Positions 11,004 through 22,450 of a stretch of DNA of 64,000 bases are shown here, in pieces. This DNA comes from Tupaia tana. Taxonomy: Eukaryota; Chordata; Mammalia; Scandentia; Tupaiidae. The translations under genes and the position numbers were made by a program. A model generated the notes under the pieces. It ran no database searches. It was not told where the DNA came from and was given only the letters and a program-made list of their open reading frames with translations. The stretch lies in the NCBI GenBank assembly GCA_026018925.1, contig JAKSZU010000005.1, forward strand, positions 23,422,779 to 23,486,778. The letters are read 5' to 3'. Within the stretch, counting starts at the first letter, position 1. Each line of letters starts with the position of its first letter.

Positions 11004-12555
11004 TCAGAATTAAGGCTAAATGTTGTGGTTGAGACCAAGTTTTACTAAAAGCACTGAAAATCGTTCAGTAAGAAGACTGTGATTGTTGTTTTCTACCTAG
11101 GAACATTTGGGACCATCTGCTGTGTAGGCGCCATGAGGACCGGAATTCAGGAAAGAGAGGGGGACAGATATTAAATCCCTTTTCATGTAAGGAATACCCA
11201 AGCTAGTTCCACAGAGGATGAAATTAGGCATGGACCCAACCATAAGCTATTTTCAGAGAGGAGAGAACAGGCCTGGCTTCCTAAGGGACTGTCTTACATT
11301 TTCAGTGTTGGCCCAAACATACTCATTTCTTTCTACTCGTTTGAAACGGTCATTGTGCTACACATCAGCCTTGCTGCTGAACCCTCAGCCTGATTCCTTT
11401 TAAGCAGTTAAAATTTTAAATGGCACAGAACCCAGTCAGGGAGGGAAAAAAAGGCTATAAAATTCATGTAGAAGATAAGTTTTATGTAAAGGAGAAAGCT
11501 ACTTGAATTTTTGTCTGGAAAGTTCTTAATGGCTGCCAAGGATTGTGAGTCCTTCCACAATTCTCCACATACAGCCTGGGCCCTTTGGTGTGATTATGAG
11601 CTGACGTTTCCAGGTAAATCCAGGACAGACCTCCTATGGAAATGTCGATCTATCCCCACCAATGCAGCCTGGGGTGGCTGATACATCCTGGAGGCTTCAG
11701 GACTCCAGTTACCTGCCCCACCATCCTGATTCTCATGTGGATGCCCAGACAAGAGACTTTTTCTTCCTTCTTAATGGAAGGAGGCCCAGAGCATTATTAC
11801 CACACCAACTGCAGGAATAAAAGACGAGAGTGATCATTTTTTTTTAAGGATTAAACCTAAAAAGATATAAAAAGAAAACCACTAAAACGTAGTTGCAGGT
11901 GCAAGAGCTGCTCACAGGTTCACTTCTGACCCCAGAACTGTGGCCCATGGACTGAGCTATGCCCTTGGCCTTAGCTTCTGTCAGAGTCCTCCTTTTTGGG
12001 GTGAAGAGTAACGTGTGTAGGAAGTACTTTATTTGCCACTACTGGCACCCCTAGAAATTTATATTTGAAAATATGAATATTGAACATTTTTTAATGACAA
12101 AGAAATTGTTTTGTTAAAGTAAATATAATAACAATTTTTATACCATGTGGACTCAGCTATGCAAATATGTATACATTTTAAAAAGACTAGACAGATGAAA
12201 AGACTATATTAACATACATTAATGTACCTATATTGGCTAGTAGATTTACAGATGACTGTTTTCTGCAGGCTTTATAGGTTTATTAAATGTCCTACAGAGC
12301 TATTCTAATTTTATAATCAGAAAAATGTCATATTTTAATTGATAAATGTTTATGAGTAGATGCTATAATGAAAGAGTTAGGAGAAAGGTGACCAGAAGTG
12401 GTAGTTGGTATGCATATGAAAAACAAAATAATCACACACAAAAAAAAAAAAGAGAGAGAGAAAATCCATAGAAACAAAAGTGAGCTGTGGTCCTAAGCAT
12501 TAGAAAATTGGAGGAAAGCGTATCACTTATGGAATCCTAGACTATCGCAATCCCT
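11004..12555. other. Unique intronic sequence
   Basis: About 1.5 kb with little recognisable repeat, apart from an A/GA run at 12440-12462. Confidence 0.45.
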
Positions 12556-12559
12556 CTTA

Positions 12560-12826
12560 CTGTCCAGGATACACGATTCTGACCCTGAAGTGGCCGCACA
12601 AGCCCTGTGAGTCTGTGGGACACTGCAGGCACGTAGGAGGGTTCCAGTTCATGTTCAGGGGCCCCTGCACACGACTGGGATGCTTCCCCACACACCCCGC
12701 CACCCCTCTGACCCTGGTGGCAGCAAGGCTGGGGGAGGATCATTGTGTGAAGTTTGTATCAAAGGGACCTGCCTGTCCCTCACCCTCTTTCATGAAGGAA
12801 ATAAATAAACTTAAAAATAAAAAGAG
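12560..12826 (+). mobile_element. Old tRNA-like SINE (third family), sense
   Basis: GAAGTGGCCGCACAAGCC head, a GGTTCCAGTTC B-box-like motif, and a tail CCTCTTTCATGAAGGAAATAAATAAA. The tail style matches copies at 18700, 20649 and 28266. It is heavily diverged. Confidence 0.5.
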
Positions 12827-12878
12827 TGCTTTTTTTTTTTTTTGTACAAATAGTGCTTCCTGTATGATAAATACTATT

Positions 12879-13129
12879 TTTTTGAGAGATTTTTGCTATA
12901 GGTCGTATTTATTCACTGGATAGAGAGAGATAAAGAGATACAAAGCAAGAAATTACCCCCCAAGGGATGGCCATGCCACAGTCCCTTCTCCTTCATTCTC
13001 CTCTTGAGATTTTAGGAACGCATGCACACACTCCTAGCATGAGGTTTTTTGTTTTGTTTTGTTTTGTTTTTAAAGAATTATTTAATTTTATTTATTCATT
13101 CATTTATTTTAATTTGACCAGAGAGAGGC

Positions 13130-13166
<37 letters not shown>

Positions 13167-13357
13167 GCGAGAAAGCAAGCCACTAGATGCAGGATTTGAA
13201 CCATGGTTGGCCATGTGGGAGTGTCCAGCACCTTAACCACCATACCACCTGCTGGTCCCCCCTAGCATGAGTTTTAAGTCGCCGGGTTCAGGACTTGAAC
13301 TGTAATTGGCTATGTGGGAGTCCAGCAACGTAACCATTATACCATCTGCTGGTCACA
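12879..13357 (-). mobile_element. Type I SINE, antisense, interrupted by a type II SINE
   Basis: The outer element is 12879-13043 plus 13272-13357. Its TSD ATAAATACTATT lies at 12867-12878 and 13358-13369, so both halves belong to one insertion. Confidence 0.9.
13044..13260 (-). mobile_element. Type II SINE, antisense, nested in a type I SINE
   Basis: Bracketed by the perfect 11-bp TSD CCTAGCATGAG (13033-13043 and 13261-13271), which is sequence of the host SINE. A (GA)n run lies at 13134-13165 inside it. Confidence 0.93.
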
Positions 13358-13369
13358 ATAAATACTATT

Positions 13370-14315
13370 AAGTAGCTTTTCAAAATGGTGATGCACCTTA
13401 GCAGGGTTTCACAAATGTCCTTCTTTAGTCTTTGATGGATATTAGGTAGTTTATAACTTGCATGAGTTGGGTCTCAAAGGTACCAAAATAGCAATAAAAA
13501 CTCATCACCACGCAAGGTAAACAAAGTAACTCTGCTGAAAAATATATTTTAGTCATTAATTTTACTTTACTGTTTTTCAGTTTTATTACTTATCAAATAT
13601 AGATGTAACCATCAACAATTTAGTTCCTGTTGTAATCAAATGTATCGTGCATTATTGAGTTTTTCTATGTTAATCAGTCCCTTTTTTATTTAATAATGTG
13701 TTTGGCTATTTTAAAGTTTGCAAGTAAGTGGTACCTGGTCCTAGGAAGTAACAAGTCTAAGAGAATCTTGAATCCAAATAAAGCTTTGCCTTAACTAATT
13801 GGACCTGAAGGAAACTATTTCATCCCCAACTATCTAGACTATTAAGTCAAACATGTATGCACATTTTTCCAGTAATCTGGTGGATAGATTGTGTTATTAC
13901 TTGGGTTCTATTTTCTACTCTATTTTTGAATTTTGGAGAACTCAAGCTATTTATTTAATGACATGACTGTTTATGGGCAAAATCTCCCAGGTCCTATTAG
14001 CTGTTTTAATTTAAGTTCATTACTCTTCATGGCACATTTTTGAAGTGTTAAAGTTTTGTTAAACATTCCATGCTGAATTTATAAAAATTAAAGGTGTTAA
14101 TATTTTATTATAATTGAAGGAGAAGAATGACATAGAATTAGCAGATTGATTCTGTTTAAAGTATGAATGGTTATGTACAGGAGAGCTGCCTTAATTAACT
14201 CTGACCTATTTAGAGAAAAGTGTGTGTCTTAGGTGCTTAGAAAATTTAGGCGAGGTGGATCTACATCCTGTAGGAATGAAACCTTTGTGTAATTCCATGT
14301 TAATTTTAGTTCAAG
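13370..14315. other. Unique, AT-rich intronic sequence
   Basis: About 0.95 kb, nothing recognised. Confidence 0.45.
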
Positions 14316-14343
14316 AATTCTTTAACACCCATGTTATTTTCCC

Positions 14344-14525
14344 TGTTGGGGCTGGCAGTTGGCGTGGTGGTTAAAGGTGCTGGATTCCTACACGGCCGAC
14401 CATGGTTCGAGTCCTGAACCTGGCAACTTGCTTCTTCACTTTCTTTCTCTACCCCTCTTTGGTCAAATTGAAACAAACAAATAAATAAATAAATAAAGTT
14501 AAATAAAATAATTCTTAAAAAAATA
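14344..14525 (+). mobile_element. Type II SINE with an unusually long TSD
   Basis: Head GGGGCTGGCAGTTGGCGTGG, tail GGTCAAATTG then an AT-rich run. The flanking repeat is about 28 bp with one mismatch (14316-14343 and 14526-14553; core TAACACCCATGTTATTTTCC). Confidence 0.92.
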
Positions 14526-14553
14526 AATTCTCTAACACCCATGTTATTTTCCC

Positions 14554-14948
14554 AGTTTAATTTTGGGGGATGACCCTAGAGGATCTCCTACATTATTAAA
14601 GGTCATCATGTGTCATATAATAAGCCTCCAGAGTAAAATAAAATCAAGTTTGTTTGATTGGTTTGAAATATTATGAGAAATAATAGTAGTTATTCTACTG
14701 AGAAGACACTTATAAAATGATCAGTGATTCATGCAACTCTGAAAGTCCCTCAGGGAAGCATTTATTGTTTGTGAAAAGTGTCACCTGGCTGTCCAAAAAC
14801 TTTCTCAGCTTTCTTCATATGTTTTGGGGACGGCCACTAGAACATACCAGGGAGTACCTATAGTTGGTACCTATAATGGCAGTGTTTGGCGCACACTGCC
14901 ATTATGCACTTGTATGTAACCCTATTGTCCAACTTGCCTATCAACAAT
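14554..14948. other. Unique intronic sequence
   Basis: Nothing recognised. A short imperfect inverted pair (CACTGCCATTATGCA region, 14870-14905) is visible. Confidence 0.4.
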
Positions 14949-14958
14949 AAATATTTCT

Positions 14959-15138
14959 CTCTTTTTTTAAAAAAATCATTTTTTAATTTTAATTTTTAGT
15001 ATTTAATTTCTAAAGGGCATGGGTGCTCATCAGCGCGAGACTGAAAGAGAGAAAGCAAGCCACCAGGTCTGAGACTCGAACTATGGTCAGCCTTGTGGGA
15101 GTCTGGCACCTTAACCTGCCACACCACCTGCTGGCCCC
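14959..15138 (-). mobile_element. Type II-like SINE, antisense, diverged
   Basis: Ends CCACCTGCTGGCCCC. It lies between AATATTTCT at 14950-14958 and 15139-15147. Confidence 0.75.
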
Positions 15139-15147
15139 AATATTTCT

Positions 15148-15415
15148 TTTTTTTTTTTTCTTTTGGAGAGGTTTTTGCTATAGGGTGCGTGCACTCGCCA
15201 GACAGACAGAGAGAGACAGAGAGATAGAAAGAGAGAAATCACCCCCCAGGGGGGTTGGCCACACTGCAGTCCCTTCTCCTCCATTCTCCTCTCGGGATCT
15301 TGGGCATGCACGCACACACACCTGGCATGAGTTTAAGCCACCACGTCCGGGACTCGAACCGTGGTCGACTGTGTGGGAGTCCAGCGACATAGCCATTACA
15401 CTAACTGCTGGTCCC
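15148..15415 (-). mobile_element. Type I SINE, antisense
   Basis: Begins with poly-T then GGAGAGGTTTTTGCTATAGG and ends ACTGCTGGTCCC. It sits between AATATTTCT at 15139-15147 and 15416-15424. Confidence 0.9.
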
Positions 15416-15429
15416 AATATTTCTCTTTT

Positions 15430-16059
15430 TATAGGTGGACTTTAATTTTTTTATAACCAAATGTCCCAATCTCAATGGGAGAAGACTTATTTCAAACAGT
15501 TATAAATCCTTAATAAGAAGATAATATCAAATTGTTGTGTGCAGTGAGGCAGTACTTAAAGGGGAGGAGCATTGTGAAGGCTGGTCTTTAGAAAGGAGAG
15601 ACTGGGAGGCATGACCTTCGTCCTTCGTAGCGAGAACCTCTGAGCCTTCGATGCAAGATTCAGGTGAATCATCTTTCTGCACCTCAGAGTCCTAACCGTA
15701 ATGGGGCTTAACTGGCTTGTCAGGGTGCTTGTGGCAGTTAAACGATGTAGGGGAGGCAAAAATCCACTTCCATCCTTTAGGATCCTTGCCAGACATGACA
15801 GGTAGCTAGAGAAAAGCATGCAAATATATTTAGTATCTGTTTTATGTGACAAGGAAGCCCTCACACAGAAATAAAGACTCGAAGAAGCAGTCAGAATCCA
15901 TCACTGAATTGGACAAAGTGTAGTAAGTTGTTAAGTATGATAAGGCAAAGGACCTTAGCTAGGGTGGTTAACTGGGTAGAGAAGTGACTTGGAAGGTAAG
16001 GGTTTCTTTAGTAAGACTGTTTTGTACAAAGTTCCCTTGATCTCAGGTTTTTGTTTTTT

Positions 16060-16075
<16 letters not shown>
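15430..16075. other. Unique intronic sequence
   Basis: Nothing recognised. An antisense open frame at 15556-15864 has no known domain and no splice context. Confidence 0.4.
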
Positions 16076-16094
<19 letters not shown>

Positions 16095-16345
16095 AGAGAT
16101 TTTTGCAATAGGGTGCGCGTGCTCTCCAGAAAGACAGAGACAGACAGAGAGACAGAAAGTGAGAAATCACCCCCAAGGGGGCTGGGGGTGGCCACACCAC
16201 AATCCCTTCTCCATTCTCCTCTCGGGATCTTGGGCACGTATGCACATGCACCTGACGTGAGTTTGAGCCACCGGGTCCGGGACTCGAACTGTGGTCAACT
16301 ACATGGGAGTCCAGCAACATAGCTATTAAGCCAACTGCTGGTCCA
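16076..16345 (-). mobile_element. Type I SINE, antisense
   Basis: Poly-T, then AGAGATTTTTGCAATAGGG, ending CAACTGCTGGTCC. Confidence 0.88.
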
Positions 16346-17028
16346 TTGACCTAAACTTTCTATCCCTGATGATAGTCATGTTACTTTCCTTTTGGTATCT
16401 GGAGGGCATCTTTTGCATGGGAGTTTCATTTCCTGCTTTAAGAAATAGAATGAAGGTCAGAAAACACCCTGCTGGGTGTTTTTAGGTGTCTTTAACTCAA
16501 AATAGTCTACGTGCCAGAACAGCATATTTGGGGTGGCAGATTCTTAATTCCTTTGGTGACATTAACATCTGAGCCCCCATACCCATGTGCATTCCTACCC
16601 CAGAGCCATTGTGACAGGTGGCTGTTTTGGACCTGACAGAAGTTTGTCATTTGAAAATAATTTTATGTGAGTCCGCTGCACGGAAAGGACTGGTGTGGGC
16701 TGGAGAGGAATTTGGGAAGAGGAGCTACATGAGCTTTGCTCCCAACCCCAGCTACATTCAGAAGAGCACAGAACTTTGCCCTGTGTTTCTGCGCGTGTGT
16801 GTATTGCAGGACGCCTCTGGAAGCAGCCCTCAGTGTCAAGCATCCCACGTGCTCTCATCCTTGGCGGGGGGAGCCACTGTAAGGCCGGGGAGTGATACTA
16901 AGTGACACATCACTTCTTTTCTCAAATTTGGGTATTTCCTATGCAACATCCGGGTCTTCAGGAAAATGTAATTATTTTCCTAAATGTAAAAGGTGAAATC
17001 CTTTGCGATGACACCATGTATTCTCCAA
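16346..17028. other. Unique intronic sequence
   Basis: Repeat-poor. 16600-16900 has overlapping open frames on both strands but none I recognise. Confidence 0.4.
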
Positions 17029-17525
17029 TAATCATAATGGTAGTAAACACCTCCTGAGCCTTTTATGGCCATCCACTATTTTAAGTGCTTTATGTATATC
17101 ATTAACTAATTTAGCCCTCACCAACCCCTAAGCCCTTGTTAGGCAGTCACTTCCTTTTTTTTTTTTTTTGAGAGAGAGAGAGATTTTTTGCTAGAGGGTG
17201 CATGTACTCACTGAAGAGATAGAGACAATGAGAGAGAAAGTGAGAAATCACCTCCCCCAGGGAAGACAGCAATGCCATGAGCACCTTCTCCTCCATTCTC
17301 TTGAAATTTTGGGCATGGACGTGCACACACCCGGTGTGAGTTTCAAGCCTCCAGGTCTGGACTGGAACTACATTCGACCATGTGGGAGTCTAGCACCTTA
17401 ACCACCACACTACCTGCTGGCCCCCAGTATTCCATTTTACATGAGGAAAGCAAGGCACCGCGAAGTTTAGTAACTTGCCCACACGGTTTAGTAACAGTGA
17501 CTATGCTAACGTTTTAAGCTAGGTG
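17029..17525 (-). mobile_element. MIR relic, antisense, split by a SINE
   Basis: 17029-17150 and 17426-17525 carry the MIR-like order: TTTTAAGTGCTTTATGTATA, CCTCACCAACCCC, then CATTTTACATGAGGAAAGC and AACTTGCCCACACGG. The break is the SINE at 17155-17425. Confidence 0.72.
17155..17425 (-). mobile_element. Type I-like SINE, antisense
   Basis: Poly-T, (GA)n, TTGCTAGAGGGTGCATG, ending CTACCTGCTGGCCCCC. Confidence 0.82.
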
Positions 17526-17588
17526 TCCTGAATTTAGAACACTGATCCTATATACAGAGACTTCAAACATTCATGAAAAAATGGAATT

Positions 17589-17826
17589 GGGGCCAGCAGT
17601 TAGCGTAATGGCTATGTCTCTAGACTTCCATGTAGTCAACTGCGATTTGAGTCCTGGACCCAGAGGCTTAAACTCATGCCAGGTGCGTGTGCGTGCGTGC
17701 CCAAGATCCTGAGAGGAGAATGGAGGAGAAGGGATTGTGGTGTGGCCATCCCCCCTGGGGGGTGATTTCTCGCTTTCTGTCTCTCTGTCTCTCTCTGTTT
17801 TTCTGGCGAGCGCACGTGCCCTATAC

Positions 17827-17852
<26 letters not shown>
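17589..17852 (+). mobile_element. Type I SINE, sense, long A tail
   Basis: Full length with an A tail of 30 or more bases. Perfect TSD AAAAAATGGAATT at 17576-17588 and 17853-17865. Confidence 0.92.
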
Positions 17853-17861
<9 letters not shown>

Positions 17862-17865
17862 AATT

Positions 17866-18699
17866 AAAGTATGCTTACTTTAGTGCAAAAAAAATTGAAG
17901 TTGATAAATAGTTTTTTTCATAACTTGCATTTTTCTTGAGCTTTTTGGAGAACCCCGACACTGCAGCTCGAACCAGTGTCTGTGTGTAGAGTGGGAAAGC
18001 AGAGCAGGGAACCTCTGCAGGCCTGGACAGAGCAAAGCTCCGGATGATGGTTTGCTAAAGGGAGAAGTAATAAACACAGCTACAAACACAGTTGCAGGAG
18101 TATAACAGCTCAAGTGGGGTCGCAGGCCAGTCCTGAACAGTCCAGCCAAAGATGCTCGCACCAGGAATTGCTACGCAGTGTCTTGGATCAGGCCCAGACG
18201 TCTCATGTGAGTCTCTTAGCAGTAATTTTTAAGACTCTTGCATATGATTTAAGGTGTAGCAACTCATTTTGACTTTAAAGGAGTTGTATGGCAGGTTCCT
18301 GCACACCTGGAGGCACTATATGAATTTTTCCTTAAAAAATTATCCCTCGGGAAGAGAGCTGCTGAACTGAAAAACCAAGCATCTCACGAGGAATGCCTAT
18401 GTCCCAGTGCTAAGAAACAGCACCGCAGCCATCACAGCTGTATTGAGTTTTTGTTTTTGTTTTTGTTTTTCTCCAAGCCCTGGCTTAGCCTCCCTATCTC
18501 CATCTGTATTTGGAAATTTTAACTTTCGTCAAATTCTCGGTGAGCAGCAGGGAGAGTAGCCATATGGTGTTATTAGGAGTTGGACTCGGGGTCAAAAGGG
18601 GCTCGTGACCTTAGCCCTATGAAGCACATTCAGTCCAACTCTGCATCAGTCCTGGGCAGAAGCAGCAGGAAGCATCTTTCAGGGTCAAGAATTACTGAG
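17866..18699. other. Unique intronic sequence
   Basis: Nothing recognised. A (GTTTTT)n-type tract is at 18447-18470. Confidence 0.4.
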
Positions 18700-18952
18700 A
18701 CTGGGTCAGGTATTGGCACCACGGCGATGCAGCCGTAACGCGAATGGACTCACACAGGACAGTACCGGGTTCAGGTCCACGTGTGTGCCCACGACCTGAG
18801 TTGTCTGAAACTAAGAGTGGATTGCTGCGTGAGGGCCCTACAGGGGGCTGGCTGTCTGCCTCTCTTTCTGGCTCTGTCTCTCTCTCTCTCTCTCATGAAA
18901 GAAACTGTCTCTCTTTCTCTCTCTCATTAAAGAAACACGTAAATATGCTTTT
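18700..18952 (+). mobile_element. Old tRNA-like SINE (third family), sense
   Basis: GGCACCACGGCGATGCAGCC head, GGGTTCAGGTCC B-box-like motif, then duplicated CTCTCTCTCATGAAAGAAAC / CTCTCTCTCATTAAAGAAAC tail units. Confidence 0.6.
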
Positions 18953-18967
18953 TTAAAAAATTTATTG

Positions 18968-19147
18968 CCATGTTAGGTCTAGCCGCAAAGGCAGATGTTG
19001 CTAAAATGCTGTGCTTTGCAGGCTGAGACCACATGGGCGGCCAGGGTTTGAGTCCTAGTACAACGTAAAGGCTGGGCGTGGTGGTACGCGCTTGTAGTCC
19101 CAGTGACTACAGAAAGACCCTGTCTGAAAAAATAATAAGTAAATAAG
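18968..19147 (+). mobile_element. Composite tRNA/7SL SINE
   Basis: tRNA-like part with GGGTTTGAGTCC, followed by GGCTGGGCGTGGTGGTACGC and GTAGTCCCAGTGACTAC, a strong match to the start of Alu/7SL. It ends AGACCCTGTCTGAAAAAAT. Confidence 0.82.
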
Positions 19148-20648
19148 AAAAAGCACTGAATCTTGACCCTCCGAAAAATAATACTTCCATCCAGTCATGG
19201 AACCTGACATCTGAGCCCTGATCTTGCTCTGGTGTCTAGAAAGACATACACCCAAACTATCCCTGAAAAAGAACTCTGCCTCTGCCTCGCAGAAAGAGAA
19301 TTGAAACATACTGGAGTGTAATGCCCGTCTGGGCGCTCCACCCCCAAGTAGTAGGTACTTGTCTAGGTTCATTTGGAATCTGCTCCCTGGTTTAGGATGG
19401 CAACACAACCCAGGCCATCTCTCTCGAAGGCTTTTGCAATTTATGGTAGTCTGTCCAGACATGCTCATCTGGAATGGCTTAGTGCTGTGACCAACATAAA
19501 AAAATCCCCTTGTTGCTCAGCTTCAAGCCAAATTCTCTAAGGCTTCAGTATTGCCCCATACCTCTACCCCATTGGCCAAACGCATAAAACTCTTTTTGAA
19601 ACTCATACAGGTAAACTTAACCAGTGCTGCCTTCAAAAGTCTACCTCCCACATCTTTGTCTGCGGGTGGTACCTTCCGGAAGATGGCCAGAAGTTTCAGA
19701 ATGATCAGAGGGGAATTGCTTCTGGGTATTTCTCCTTCCCCTTGCCAAGTACTTGCATTTGCTATTGGGAGATTTCTCAGTATGCCTTGAAACGTGGAGA
19801 TAATGAAGTGGTTGAATATGAATAACTGCTGCTTGACTTTTTAAACTTGTAAAATGTGATTTACATGGTAATATGTATTTTTTAAGAGTTTTATTATATG
19901 AATAACAGAACGTTACTTTGCCTTGTGAGAAGACACTTCGTTATTGTTCAAAATGAGCATACATCATTCCAGAACTTGTCTTTACAAATATACGCAGTGA
20001 AGCAAGTGATTAATATTCAACGGTTGAAGCTGTTTCTGTAGTGGCCACGTCAGGGAGACCTCAAGGCCCAGCAGCTGAACTCCCCACCTTGCTCATCCAG
20101 CGGTAGGCAAAAGTGCCGAAAGACGGGCTGACTAATGCTCATTAAATACTCACCAAGTTGTAAAAAATAAAACAAATCTACTTTAGTATTATGAGACATG
20201 AACTGGATGTTTTAATTAGAAAGTACAATAGCCTTAATGAGCTTCTTGCATTTTCTATATAAAACAAAGGGAGATGATAAATGTTTTTTTTTGTTTTTTT
20301 TTTTTTCTAAAACTAGATGAAAAAGGCCCCCTGAGAAGCCATAGGAAACGTAACTCCTGGAATTCTGTTATCAGGGAATTTGTCAGCTCTGATTGAGTTG
20401 GAAAACCAAAGACTGGTTTGTTGGATATTAATTTAGCAATCCATAAATCTGAAAATCAGCGTACTTTTAATGCTATCGTAAAAGTAAATCTCTCACTTTC
20501 CATGTTGAAACTTCTTTCTGTGAAAGAAGAAAAATGAAGTTCTGTTTCCCTTTCATTCCACATCCCCCATTTAGTGGTTACTGCCTCACTAGTGGTGCAA
20601 ATTACCAGATGCACGTAATATAAACTACTGCCTAAAATGACGAGCTAT
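19148..20648. other. Unique intronic sequence
   Basis: 1.5 kb without a family I can name. 19190-19800 has an LTR-like base composition but I see no paired ends, so I make no call. Confidence 0.35.
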
Positions 20649-21145
20649 GGGGCCAGACAGTGGGACAGCAGTCAGACGTGACACTGTGAGGCTGACCACA
20701 TGGGAAGGTTCCAGGTTTGTCACCAGAGACCTCCCTGAATACACTGGGCACGTGCGTGCCCATGATGCAAGGCTGGCTGAGGTTGGGTATGGATCATGTT
20801 ATCAAAACTCTGTTGGGGAGATCAGCAGATAGTGTAGTGGTTACGTCGCGGGACTCCCACATAGTTGACTGTGGTTCGAGTCCCAGACCAGGCAGCTTAA
20901 AACTCACACAGGGCGCGTATTCGTGCATGCCCAAACTCCCTAGAGGAGAACAGAAGAGAAGGGATTGTGGCATGGCCATACCCTCTGGGGGGTGATTTCT
21001 CGCTTTCTGTCTCTTTGTTTCTCTCTGTCTCTCTGGCAAGCGCACACTCCCTATCACAAAAATCTCTCTACAAAAAAAGCCCAAAATGTCTGTTGGTGGT
21101 GCCGTCTCTCTGTCTCTCTCGTCCTCATGGAAGAAATAATTAAAA
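20649..21145 (+). mobile_element. Old tRNA-like SINE (third family), split by a type I SINE
   Basis: 20649-20816 is the head and body; 21097-21145 is the pyrimidine tail with CTCATGGAAGAAATAAT. The split is the young SINE between. Confidence 0.72.
20817..21081 (+). mobile_element. Type I SINE nested in an older SINE
   Basis: Complete sense copy. TSD CAAAACTCTGTTGG (20803-20816) / CAAAATGTCTGTTGG (21082-21096) is host-SINE sequence. Confidence 0.9.
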
Positions 21146-21210
21146 AATCATGAAGGATATATAACTGAGTTACCTTGTACTTTTCCTCTTTACTTAAAAA
21201 GATGAAATAA

Positions 21211-21461
21211 AGGCCAGCAGGTAGTATGGTGGTTAAGGCACTGGATTCCCACATGGCCAACCACAGTTTGCGTCCCAGTCCCAGTGGCTGGAGAATCACA
21301 CCAGGTACCTGAGCACGCATGCCCAAAATCCCAAGAGGAGAATGGGAGGAAAGGAATTGCCATGTGGTCATCCTCCCTAGGAGATGATTTCTCACTTCCC
21401 TCTCTGTCTCTCTCCAGAGAGAGCATGTGCCCTATGGCAAAAACAAACAAACAAACAAAGG
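21211..21461 (+). mobile_element. Type I-like SINE, older subtype, sense
   Basis: AGGCCAGCAGGTAGTATGGTGG head; CCCAAAATCCCAAGAGG middle; ends GCCCTATGGCAAAAACAAAC. Confidence 0.87.
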
Positions 21462-21919
21462 TAATATAAAACCTGAAACCGGACATCTGTATCTGAAGTA
21501 GCTCTGCTACTCAGTGTCTACATATGATGAGAACCTGGAACTTCAACCAGGAGAACAGGTTTTGGCTATAGAACCAAGCTGTAATGAATGAGTTTGTACT
21601 TATATATTCTAAGTTAAATATGGTATTTACATATCCACTTCCACTGTTCTTTCAACTAACTGACTTACTACAGGAGTCAACTAAACCAGGTGACAGGAAT
21701 GTAACCCATTTGTAATAGTTTAATGTAAACATGTCAACTTATTGAAACTGAATGTCAAAATTATGATCTCAGTGTTTGGGGAACAGTTCAGTCTTCAGCA
21801 CAGTAATTTAATAGAGGTTTATGGTGTCAATATATTCCATAATATGTAAAAGTGTATATGTATTTTATTACACATCATTTTGTCACGATTTTAAATAGTA
21901 CTGCTTCAATTGTTTATGT
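21462..21919. other. Unique intronic sequence
   Basis: Nothing recognised. Confidence 0.4.
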
Positions 21920-22200
21920 TTCTTGCTTTCCTGAGAGAGAGAAAGCCAAGCACCCTCAACAGAGGCTTGACACCATGGTCTTGTGCTGTGATCCTCCCCC
22001 AGACCTCTCAGGATCACAAGCGCACACACACACATACACACACACACACGCGCACATGCACGCACGCACGCACACGGGTGCCTGGCCTGCACAGCCCTAC
22101 CTGGAAGCTGAACCCTGGCCTCCCACGTGGCTCCCACCGTTACAGAGGTCGTGCTACCGCTGCGCGGCTGTGGCTGGGTCTGATGGTGTATTCGTAAAGA
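21920..22200 (-). mobile_element. Old tRNA-like SINE, antisense, with internal (CA)n
   Basis: GAGAGAGAAAGCCAAGCACC start, a (CA)/(CG)-rich tract at 22021-22076, and a tRNA-like complement CTGAACCCTGGCCTCCCACG. Similar layouts are at 46022 and 48195. Confidence 0.55.
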
Positions 22201-22319
22201 TGGGGCCCAGATAGAAACTTTGCTGAGCCCCAGTCATTTTATACATAATTATCACACAGACTCTCTGTGCTATCCGGCTCTCATGCTTCTCTCTGCATTG
22301 ACATCTTAACCCAAATGCC

Positions 22320-22440
22320 ACTTCTCGCTTCCTCAGATCTTAGTATTGAAATGCTGCCCATCCTTCAGAACTCAATGTAGATGTTACCTTTACCTGAAGT
22401 CTTTCCTAGGTTCCCCATGGGAATCATGGTTTGCTCATGA
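22320..22440 (+). mobile_element. L2-like relic
   Basis: TTCAGAACTCAATGTAGATG and CTGAAGTCTTTCCTAGGTTC resemble L2 3' regions. Short and diverged. Confidence 0.45.
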
Positions 22441-22450
22441 AATTCGAGTC

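Noticed and set aside
15023-15445. 140-codon frame and other frames with repeated LARKTERDRETESEK-like text
   Set aside because: This wording recurs at dozens of sites because it is the translation of the antisense type I SINE.
19190-19800. Possible LTR or ERV relic
   Set aside because: No paired terminal repeats, primer site or coding motif could be seen; not called.
22021-22076. CRISPR-like regular repeat
   Set aside because: It is a CA/CG dinucleotide tract inside an old SINE in a mammalian genome.
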